A stretch of DNA of 12,881 nucleotides from positions 1 to 12,881 of the forward strand of contig CAAFUL010000118.1 of assembly GCA_900766185.1 (NCBI GenBank). The letters run 5' to 3'. The first letter of the stretch is position 1; the number at the start of each line of letters is the position of its first letter. Positions 8,104-12,881 of this stretch are shown piece by piece. Source of the DNA: an uncultured Johnsonella sp. GTDB lineage: Bacteria; Bacillota; Clostridia; Lachnospirales; Lachnospiraceae. The position numbers and the translations under genes are program-made. A model generated the notes under the pieces. It had not been told where the DNA came from. It did not search any database and was given only the letters and a program-made list of their open reading frames with translations.

Positions 8104-8615
8104 TACCTCTCCTTTTGTAAACCGATTTCATCCACATACTTGATTTTAATATCCATATCCCTGCCGGATTCTACATTGATCACGCTGTATGATGCCCTTC
8201 TGTCAGGCTGCCTCGGATAGGATACGCTGCCCGGATTAAGTATTATTACACCGTTGATTCTTGTAAGTACAGGTCTATGTGTATGTCCGAACATAGCTAT
8301 CTCGGCTCCTCTTGCCTTAGCCTCTTCCGCAAGTATCTCGGCTCCCATGCTGACCCCATACAAATGTCCATGTGTTATAAAAGCCTTGTGTGTTCCAAGC
8401 ATTATTTCTTTATCCTTATCAAGGCTTGAAAAGAAGTCATTATTGCCCTGCACCATGTGAACCGCCGTTCTTATGTCAAGCATTGCATTTATCTTCATTT
8501 CCCTGTTTTCTATATCTCCCAAATGTATAAACACATCTATGGGAGCTTCATACCTGATAACCTTTTCAAGGTTATCCTCACTTCTGTGAGTATCACTCAC
8601 TACCAATACCTTCAT
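8103..8615 (-). CDS. YfcE/MJ0936-type metallophosphoesterase
   Basis: A 170-residue calcineurin-like phosphodiesterase of the small YfcE group, a cytoplasmic dimetal enzyme whose natural substrate is generally unknown. Metal and catalytic residues are in order: Asp8 and His10 (SDTH), Asp34 (HLGD), Asn58-Asn59-Asp60 (GNND), His82 and His84 (THGH), His111 and His113 (GHTHRP), then NPGSVSYPR. I use ATG at 8615, not the in-frame GTG at 8624, because that GTG lies inside the ribosome binding site AAAAGGTGAT and the ATG falls one base after the rdgB stop. Neighbouring rdgB is a common arrangement in Bacillota. Confidence 0.93.
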   Translation of the reverse strand: MKVLVVSDTHRSEDNLEKVIRYEAPIDVFIHLGDIENREMKINAMLDIRTAVHMVQGNNDFFSSLDKDKEIMLGTHKAFITHGHLYGVSMGAEILAEEAKARGAEIAMFGHTHRPVLTRINGVIILNPGSVSYPRQPDRRASYSVINVESGRDMDIKIKYVDEIGLQKER

Positions 8616-8616
8616 T

Positions 8617-9207
8617 TTAATCACCTTTTCTTAATTTATCTTTAAGCACCCTGAGAGCCTTCCCTCTGTGGCTTATTTTATTCTTTTCCTCTCTGCTAAG
8701 CTGCGCTGCGGTTTTTGAAAATTCTTTTACATAAAATATAGGATCATAGCCGAAGCCCTCACTGCCGCTTGGATTATGCGCTATCTCTCCCTCCATGCTT
8801 TCTTCAATCTCTATAACACTTCCGTCTTCTAAGATACAGCATATAGCAGCCTTATATCTGGCACTTCTTTCCCTGCCTGTTGCTTCCTCAAGCAGTTGTA
8901 TTATTTTTTTATTCTTGATTTCATAAGAAGTGTCAGTTCCCATAAACCTCGCAGAATATACTCCGGGTGCCTTGTTAAGGTAATCGACTTCAAGCCCTGA
9001 ATCATCTGAAAATACCACTCCGCCTGTAATATCCCATACAGCCTTTGCTTTTATATAGGCATTTTCCAAAAATGTATCACCGGTCTCCTCGACATCTATA
9101 CTGACACCGGCTTCTTTCATGGATATTATCTCACAGTCAAAGTCTGAAAATATTTCCCTTATTTCTCTTAATTTATCCTTATTGGATGTTGCACAAATAA
9201 TCTTCAT
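8617..9207 (-). CDS. rdgB: XTP/dITP diphosphatase (RdgB/HAM1)
   Basis: A 196-residue house-cleaning enzyme that hydrolyses XTP, ITP and dITP to monophosphate and pyrophosphate, keeping deaminated purines out of DNA and RNA. Signature motifs are TSNKDKLREI (residues 7-16, phosphate binding), ENAYIKA (48-54), SDDSGLEV with the catalytic Asp68-Asp69, GFGYDPIF (base and magnesium site) and KNKISHRGKAL at the C-terminus. Length is normal. The start ATG has only a weak AAGAAG-like site upstream. It ends one base before the phosphodiesterase gene starts. A job in nucleotide pool quality fits the downstream dNTP-producing nrd genes. Confidence 0.96.
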   Translation of the reverse strand: MKIICATSNKDKLREIREIFSDFDCEIISMKEAGVSIDVEETGDTFLENAYIKAKAVWDITGGVVFSDDSGLEVDYLNKAPGVYSARFMGTDTSYEIKNKKIIQLLEEATGRERSARYKAAICCILEDGSVIEIEESMEGEIAHNPSGSEGFGYDPIFYVKEFSKTAAQLSREEKNKISHRGKALRVLKDKLRKGD

Positions 9208-9298
9208 ATTTTTAGTTAAGCTTCTTTTTTGTAATATTTGGTTATAAAAATTTGTCTATAATTCTTGACACTGTCTTGGCACAAATAAAAGACTTGTA
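9208..9298. other. Gap between the methyltransferase gene and rdgB
   Basis: The largest gap inside the leftward unit. On the minus strand TTGTGC and TATAGA can be found 18 bp apart, a weak secondary promoter at best. A GACAGTGTC palindrome lies near 9262-9275. No terminator with a T run is visible, so read-through from the upstream gene is likely. Confidence 0.3.
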
Positions 9299-10450
9299 TT
9301 AAGTGTAACTTTTTGCCTTTGGGGGCTTATCTCCTTCAAATTGATAAAAGTAAGTCTTGATCATACCGTTATAGACTTTCCTGTTTTTATTTGCCTTCCT
9401 GCCTATATACTTTTCACAGTCCTCATAGGAAGTTATCATGTAAAGACTCCAATTATCAAGTGCCCTAAATCTTTCTCCCAAGGTTTTGTAAAGCGGCGGC
9501 AAACTTTCCTTATCCTCAAGTCTTTCACCATAAGGCGGATTGGTAATTATAAAACCGTACTTTTTAGCATGTGTAAGCTCGCTTACATCTCTTTTTTGTA
9601 TATGTATGGAAACTCCTGCATTAGTCGCATTCTCTCTTGCAGCCTTTAGTACAGCCTCATCTATATCATAGGCTTGTATGTCAGGTTTAACATCTTCGTC
9701 AACTTCTTCCCTTGCCTCATCTATAAGCTCATACCAGAGCTTTCTATTTATCATGTTCTCCCAGTTTTGTGATAAGAACTCTCTGTTTAAACCCGGAGCC
9801 ATGTTCATAGCCATCATTGCAGCTTCTATTGCAAATGTTCCGCTTCCGCAAAAAGGATCTATGAGTATTCTATCCTTTTTCCATGGCGTGAGCATGATAA
9901 GTGCCGCTGCCAAGGTCTCGGTTATAGGAGCCTTTGCAACCTTTGTTCTGTAACCTCTTTTATGTAGGGATACTCCGGTAGTGTCAAGCCCCAAGGTTAC
10001 CACATCTTTGTATATACTCACCCTCAGCGGATACTCGGCACCGTCTTCCTGAAACCAAGAGATATTATATATACTTTTCATCTTTTCCACTATGGCTTTT
10101 TTTACTATAGATTGTATGTCAGAAGGGGAAAATAATTTACTTTTTACCGAACTTGCCTTGCTTACCCAAAACTTTGCATCCTTTGTAAGATACTCTGACC
10201 AATCTATAGCCTTGGTCTTTTCAAAAAGCTCGTCATAAGTATCCGCCTTAAAACTTCCTACATTGATAAGCACTCTTTCGGTAGTTCTAAGCCAAAGATT
10301 TGCTCTTACTATAGCTTCATCATCTCCAAAAAAATACACCCTTCCGTCTTCTACTTTGCTGATTTCATATCCTATGTCTATTATTTCCCTTTTTAATACA
10401 GCCTCCATGCCGAAATGACATGGGGCGTATAGTTCATATACCTTAGCCAC
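9299..10450 (-). CDS. THUMP-domain class I RNA methyltransferase (YpsC/RlmL-like)
   Basis: A 383-residue SAM-dependent methyltransferase. An N-terminal ferredoxin-like and THUMP RNA-binding region spans about 1-160, including a K-RGYR block near 164-168, and a Rossmann catalytic domain spans about 175-370. SAM-binding motif I is DPFCGSGTFAIEA (Asp198 onward). The acidic residue of the second strand is in AYDIDEAV (260-267). The target motif is TNPPYGERL (Asn304-Tyr307), typical of N2-guanine or N6-adenine amino methylation. Family members act on 23S rRNA; the exact site is unknown here. The start is GTG at 10450 with AAAGGAGA seven bases before it. It is the first gene of the leftward unit, about 40 nt from the predicted transcription start. 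Confidence 0.92.
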   Translation of the reverse strand: MAKVYELYAPCHFGMEAVLKREIIDIGYEISKVEDGRVYFFGDDEAIVRANLWLRTTERVLINVGSFKADTYDELFEKTKAIDWSEYLTKDAKFWVSKASSVKSKLFSPSDIQSIVKKAIVEKMKSIYNISWFQEDGAEYPLRVSIYKDVVTLGLDTTGVSLHKRGYRTKVAKAPITETLAAALIMLTPWKKDRILIDPFCGSGTFAIEAAMMAMNMAPGLNREFLSQNWENMINRKLWYELIDEAREEVDEDVKPDIQAYDIDEAVLKAARENATNAGVSIHIQKRDVSELTHAKKYGFIITNPPYGERLEDKESLPPLYKTLGERFRALDNWSLYMITSYEDCEKYIGRKANKNRKVYNGMIKTYFYQFEGDKPPKAKSYT

Positions 10451-10497
10451 CTATGGTCTCCTTTACCACCTTTAATTTAACAAATATAATATTTGTA

Positions 10498-10526
10498 ATT
10501 ATAAAAACTTTTTTATTAAATTACAA
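10498..10526 (-). promoter_or_regulatory. Promoter of the long leftward operon
   Basis: On the minus strand TTGTAA (10521-10526) and a perfect TATAAT (10498-10503) are 17 bp apart, in a very AT-rich stretch about 48 bp before the GTG of the methyltransferase gene. The predicted start is near 10491. A weaker alternative (TTGCAG, 17 bp, TATGAT) lies just upstream. The third repeat copy begins about 35 bp further upstream, so repeat or IS insertion did not destroy the promoter. Confidence 0.65.
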
Positions 10527-10561
10527 TCATACAATAAAAATAAGTTGCCTGCAAGCCAATA

Positions 10562-10640
10562 ATGATTTATCGGGGAGTTAGTAACATAAACAATTATGTT
10601 TATAAAAAACTCCGTATAATTCAATCATACTCGCAACCCT
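10562..10640 (+). repeat. Palindromic repeat family 1, copy C, left fragment
   Basis: Matches the reverse complement of 703-780: ATGATTTATCGGGGAGTT, ATAAACAATTAT, the 25-bp outer arm (10602-10626, identical to that of copy B) and ATAC-CGCAACCCT. The match stops at 10640, where the IS110 element begins, and continues at 12471. The flank shared with the downstream side of the MATE gene shows that the repeated unit extends about 40 bp beyond the palindrome arm. Confidence 0.88.
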
Positions 10641-10642
10641 CG

Positions 10643-10648
10643 TATAAT
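10643..10648 (+). promoter_or_regulatory. -10 half of a split promoter (left end of IS110)
   Basis: Perfect TATAAT two bases inside the left end. In the integrated state no good -35 lies 17 bp upstream (that position is in the repeat). When the element ends are joined across a CT core, TTGACA at 12452-12457 comes to lie exactly 17 bp upstream: 13 bp of right end, CT, then CG. Confidence 0.8.
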
Positions 10649-10650
10649 AA

Positions 10651-10681
10651 GTTTGTAGCCAGTAAAAATCTGGTTGCAAAC
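10651..10681 (+). other. 5' hairpin of the candidate bridge RNA
   Basis: GTTTGTAGCCAG (10651-10662) pairs with CTGGTTGCAAAC (10670-10681) over 12 bp around loop TAAAAAT. Two pairs are G-U wobbles, which favours RNA over DNA function. It begins two bases after the -10 box, so with a start near 10655 the RNA would open with the upper eight pairs. Confidence 0.7.
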
Positions 10682-10900
10682 TTTTCTTTTTGCGTATAGG
10701 TGTATGAACATTCTTATCTGTCTGGAGGGTTCTCCTTCACCAAGTGCTGGCAGTCCATTTCTCATCTATACAGTTTTTAGTTACATTGCGACATACTTTC
10801 CCAAGCGCTATAATAATTCTTTAGTGAATCTAGGCTGTGGTCACTTCTGTCTCGCAATTGCAGAGCCGATGCTACTGCTACGAAAGCTTGAAGCCCGGAC
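10655..10900 (+). ncRNA. Candidate bridge RNA of the IS110 element (ends approximate)
   Basis: Position, promoter layout and folding match the noncoding RNA that guides IS110-group recombinases such as IS621. After the 5' hairpin, GTATAGGTG (10694-10702) pairs with CATCTATAC (10763-10771), nine pairs with one G-U, enclosing a 60-nt loop region that would be the target-binding part. A second module has hairpin GCAG-AGC-CGAT-GCT-A-CTGC (10860-10878) flanked by single strands 10851-10859 and 10879-10886, as expected of the donor-binding loop. There AATTGC and TACGA match the element's own ends (left donor AAATTG-CT, right donor complement TATACG-AG) in part. The short stems and the 3' end are by eye only. 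The exact guides need folding and comparison with relatives. Confidence 0.6.
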
Positions 10901-11053
10901 AATACACTGAGATCTATTACACAAATGCTGCACCCCGGTCTTAAGAGTCTCCAGCAGGACGTTTCTATCGGGTAATGCCGATAACGCGAGGGTTAGACTG
11001 GTGTATTGGTTTGGGATAAGTCATGTCCTCTATTTCACACACCTATTCTATGA
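10901..11053 (+). other. Rest of the transposase leader
   Basis: No gene. Structure continues: AATACAC (10901-10907) can pair with GTGTATT about 100 nt later (near 11001-11007), and TATCGG (10966-10971) with CCGATA (10978-10983) around loop GTAATG. AAG-CCGG (10891-10898) can pair with CCGG-CTT (10935-10942) with one mismatch. These may be the 3' part of the guide RNA or a separate leader structure controlling transposase translation. Confidence 0.4.
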
Positions 11054-11067
11054 AGAAAGGAGGTGAT
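11054..11067 (+). promoter_or_regulatory. Exceptionally strong ribosome binding site of the transposase
   Basis: AGAAAGGAGGTGAT is complementary over 14 bases to the usual 3' end of bacterial 16S rRNA, and lies five bases before the ATG at 11073 (nine from the GGAGG core). It fixes the start codon and implies that expression is limited by transcription or RNA structure, not by ribosome affinity. Confidence 0.85.
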
Positions 11068-11072
11068 TAACC

Positions 11073-12350
11073 ATGAAGAAAACCGATTACCTGTCAACGC
11101 TGTTTGTTGGAATCGATATAGGATCTCGTACAAATGTTGTTTCTGCCATTGATTTCAACCGGGAGTATTTTATCCGCATGAAGCCTGTGCCTAATGCTAA
11201 AGAAGGAGCAGAGATTCTAGAATCTCTTCTTGTGGATGTTCTTTCAGCACACCATGAGTTCAAACATGTCATAATAGGTATGGAATCCACCGGATTCTAT
11301 GGTGTACATATCGCTAATTATCTCTCAGCCAGCGACATGCTGTCGCCATTTGGCACAGAAGTGTACTGCCTCAATCCGAAAGAAGTTGCTAAATACAAAG
11401 AATCATTTAATTCCATCAATAAGAATGATGGAATTGATTCCTTTGTCATTGCTGACTTTGCAAGAGTTGGTCGTATTACCATAAAACCTTGGCGCGGTGC
11501 CCAGTATCTGGCTCTTCAAAGACTTACAAGACACCGTCTGCACATAGCTGAATGCATTGCACGTGAGAAGACTTATGTGCTTAACAATATCTTCCTCAAA
11601 TTCAGTGAGTTCGCTATGTTGAAAAGTGAAGACCATCCATTCAGTAACAAGTATGGCGCAACTGCCGAAGCCATCATAGAACAATATGTAACCAATGACG
11701 ATATTATAAGGGCTTCCATTGATGAACTGGTGGAATTGATCGAATCCAAAAGCCATGGACGCATCACTGATCCGGAAGAAACAGCAAAGCTGCTACAATC
11801 CGCTGCAAAGGGTTCATACCGTCTGGACAAAGTAGTTGCCAAACCGATCACGCTCTCTATCAGTAGTTCTTTCAATTGCATCAGAGCTTTTGAGAAAGAA
11901 CTTAAAGCAATCGAAAAGGCAATTGAACAGACAGTACAGGGAATAAACCCTCTGGAGTATCAGGTATTGAAATCAATACCCGGCATAGGTCCTACATATG
12001 CAGCCGGCATACTTGCTGAAATAGGCACCATAAAGGCTTTTCCCAATAATGATGCACTAGCTAAATACTCTGGTATCATCTGGAAGGAAAACCAGTCAGG
12101 CAACTTCCGTGCAGAAGATACTAAAATGAGCAAAGCCGGAAACCGTTACCTGCGTTACTATATCATAGAAGCCACCGGAAGTGTTATTAACCACTGCCCG
12201 GAATATAAAGCTTTTTATGGCAAAAAATTTGCTGAAACTACTACACATCAGCATAAAAGAGCACTCGCGTTGACCTCTCGTAAATTTTTACGTATGCTTT
12301 TTGGACTGCTGGACAAAACGCAACTTTACTCTCTGGAAAAGAGTAGGTAA
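11073..12350 (+). CDS. IS110-family transposase (RNA-guided recombinase)
   Basis: A 425-residue recombinase. The N-terminal RuvC-like DEDD domain shows Asp15 (GIDIGS), Glu71 (GMESTG), and Asp119 and Asp122 (KNDGID). A helical linker spans roughly 150-290. The C-terminal Tnp_20 domain has the helix-hairpin-helix-like IPGIGPTYAAGILAEIG (302-318), KYSGI, the likely catalytic Ser342 in QSGNF, and KAGNRYLRYY (354-363). Family members cut at a dinucleotide core through a serine nucleophile, excise as a circle and reinsert by guidance of a bridge RNA. All motifs are intact, so the protein is probably active. Base composition is visibly less AT-rich than the neighbouring genes, consistent with transfer. 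The start is ATG behind a near-perfect ribosome binding site. Confidence 0.96.
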   Translation: MKKTDYLSTLFVGIDIGSRTNVVSAIDFNREYFIRMKPVPNAKEGAEILESLLVDVLSAHHEFKHVIIGMESTGFYGVHIANYLSASDMLSPFGTEVYCLNPKEVAKYKESFNSINKNDGIDSFVIADFARVGRITIKPWRGAQYLALQRLTRHRLHIAECIAREKTYVLNNIFLKFSEFAMLKSEDHPFSNKYGATAEAIIEQYVTNDDIIRASIDELVELIESKSHGRITDPEETAKLLQSAAKGSYRLDKVVAKPITLSISSSFNCIRAFEKELKAIEKAIEQTVQGINPLEYQVLKSIPGIGPTYAAGILAEIGTIKAFPNNDALAKYSGIIWKENQSGNFRAEDTKMSKAGNRYLRYYIIEATGSVINHCPEYKAFYGKKFAETTTHQHKRALALTSRKFLRMLFGLLDKTQLYSLEKSR

Positions 12351-12367
12351 TCAATACAATACATCAA

Positions 12368-12406
12368 ACCTATGTTCTATCTTTTTTTTTTATAGTACAC
12401 ATAGGT
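12368..12406 (+). other. Hairpin in the IS110 right end
   Basis: ACCTATGT (12368-12375) pairs with ACATAGGT (12399-12406), with an inner CTAT (12377-12380) to ATAG (12392-12395), around a T-rich loop. It lies 17 bp after the transposase stop. It may protect the mRNA end or act as a terminator, although the T run is in the loop and not after the stem. Confidence 0.6.
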
Positions 12407-12451
12407 CTATTAAGGTTACCATTTTCTCTAGAAATCTTTTTCAAATACCTC

Positions 12452-12457
12452 TTGACA
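12452..12457 (+). promoter_or_regulatory. -35 half of a split promoter (right end of IS110)
   Basis: Perfect TTGACA, 13 bp before the right boundary. In the integrated state no TATAAT lies 17 bp downstream, since that position falls in repeat sequence. It can only pair with the left-end -10 box after end joining or between tandem copies. Confidence 0.8.
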
Positions 12458-12470
12458 TATCACCAAATTG

Positions 12471-12630
12471 CTTTCTCAAAGCTTCGACAAATTCACACAG
12501 ACTGCGGAACTCGTGTGCTCGCCAAAAGCGGGCGAGCTGCACTCGAACAGTCCTCGTCTGTGGAATTTGTACCTCGCTTTATCAAAAGGGTTAACCGCTA
12601 AAAAGATTGAATTATACGGAGTTTTTTTAT
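12471..12630 (+). repeat. Palindromic repeat family 1, copy C, right fragment
   Basis: Continues the palindrome interrupted at 10640 and matches the reverse complement of 545-701 closely. The apical stem is different in sequence but still paired: GCTCGCC with GGCGAGC here, GTCCACC with GGTGGAC in copy B. The outer arm at 12605-12630 is the partner of 10602-10626, now about 2 kb away. Confidence 0.88.
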
Positions 12631-12837
12631 TTCCCTCCACGCCACTGTTACAAAAGATTAGTGCTGTGTAGGTATATTTATAATTGTTTATATTGCCAAA
12701 GGGGGAGGTGAGGGGAGGTGTGGCAGCAACTTTTATTTCAAATCTTAAAAACAGTCGTTCATATAGGGGATGTGGCGTTAGATAAAAGTGTGCCTACACC
12801 TTTCCCCTCCGCCGGCACCTTAGGCACATAAACCGTT
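12631..12837 (+). repeat. Conserved tail of repeat copy C; no gene
   Basis: Shares with the tails of copies A and B the blocks AAAAGATTAGTG, TATAATTGTTTATATTGCC, GGTGTGGCAGCAACTTTTATT, AATCTTAAAAACAG and CACCTTAGGCACATAAACC. Frames here have no recognisable protein content. Confidence 0.65.
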
Positions 12838-12881
12838 AAACTATCTTGCCAAGGACAATCTGAGACCGCCGGTACTTGCTT
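12838..12881 (+). repeat. Palindromic repeat family 2, second copy (cut by the window edge)
   Basis: AAACTATCTT, then GGACAATCTGAGACCGCCGG and TACTTGCTT match 2448-2491 with one substitution in the last block and a short variable stretch after the first. It follows the tail of family 1 copy C directly. Confidence 0.75.

Larger units (their letters stand above)
10639..12470 (+). mobile_element. IS110-family insertion sequence with CT core
   Basis: Bounds come from comparison with the empty site in copy B. There the sequence reads GCAACC-CT-TTCTCAAAGC; here GCAACC-CT ends at 10640 and CT-TTCTCAAAGC resumes at 12471. The element is therefore about 1,830 bp plus a CT dinucleotide present on both sides, without terminal inverted repeats or a longer target duplication, as expected for IS110. 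It holds a 432-nt leader, one transposase gene and about 120 bp of right end. A long leader 5' of the gene fits the IS110 group rather than IS1111. It looks intact. Confidence 0.92.

Noticed and set aside
8613..8624. GTG at 8624 as start of the phosphodiesterase
   Set aside because: That GTG is part of the ribosome binding site; ATG at 8615 gives the normal MKVLVVSDTH beginning.
9240..9290. TTGACA on the plus strand near 9263 as a rightward promoter
   Set aside because: No -10 box at proper distance, and no rightward gene follows.
10674..10910. 78-residue plus-strand frame in the IS110 leader
   Set aside because: It lies over the structured candidate guide RNA and has no domain or good ribosome binding site.
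10639..12472. Terminal inverted repeats of a DDE-type insertion sequence
   Set aside because: The ends CGTATAATAAG and CACCAAATTG are not complementary, and only CT is shared. This agrees with IS110 chemistry.
12301..12671. Plus-strand frames of 97 and 67 residues after the transposase gene
   Set aside because: They read through the IS right end and the palindromic repeat. A related frame appears in the copy at 635-832 only because the repeat is shared.

Overview
The window looks like the chromosome of an AT-rich, low-GC Bacillota, most likely a Clostridia/Lachnospiraceae-type anaerobe. This is an inference from the many ATA isoleucine codons, GTG and TTG starts behind strong AGGAGG-type ribosome binding sites, and the gene content. 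I cannot name the species.

The middle of the window (about 2640-10530) is one long leftward transcription unit. It begins at a good sigma-A type promoter (10498-10526) and runs: THUMP-domain RNA methyltransferase, RdgB/HAM1 nucleotide pyrophosphatase, YfcE-type phosphodiesterase, an atypical signal peptidase II, a CNNM/CorC-type CBS membrane protein, then nrdH-nrdI-nrdE-nrdF, a complete class Ib ribonucleotide reductase. Most junctions are within a few bases or overlap (TAATG, TAGTG, an 8-base overlap of nrdI and nrdE), so translational coupling is likely. The theme is housekeeping: nucleotide pool quality and dNTP supply, RNA modification, envelope. A MATE-family exporter (781-2106, minus) lies beyond it as a separate unit.

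Both ends hold interspersed palindromic repeats. Family 1 is a roughly 196-bp palindrome with 25-bp perfect outer arms and an apical stem whose bases differ between copies but stay paired. It occurs at 1-106 (half copy), 546-741, and 10602-12630 (split copy). Family 2 is a 159-bp palindrome at 2431-2589, with the start of a second copy at 12838-12881. A conserved tail follows family 1 copies.

The most notable feature is an IS110-family element of about 1.83 kb (10639-12470) inserted inside the third family 1 palindrome. Removing it and one CT dinucleotide restores the uninterrupted sequence seen at 546-741. Its ends carry a split promoter: TTGACA at 12452-12457 in the right end and TATAAT at 10643-10648 in the left end, which would be exactly 17 bp apart if the ends were joined in a circle across a CT core. 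The 432-nt leader before the transposase folds into hairpins, the first beginning right after the -10 box. This is the layout of the bridge-RNA-guided IS110 recombinases, so I call a candidate bridge RNA here. Its guide loops are only partly resolved by eye.
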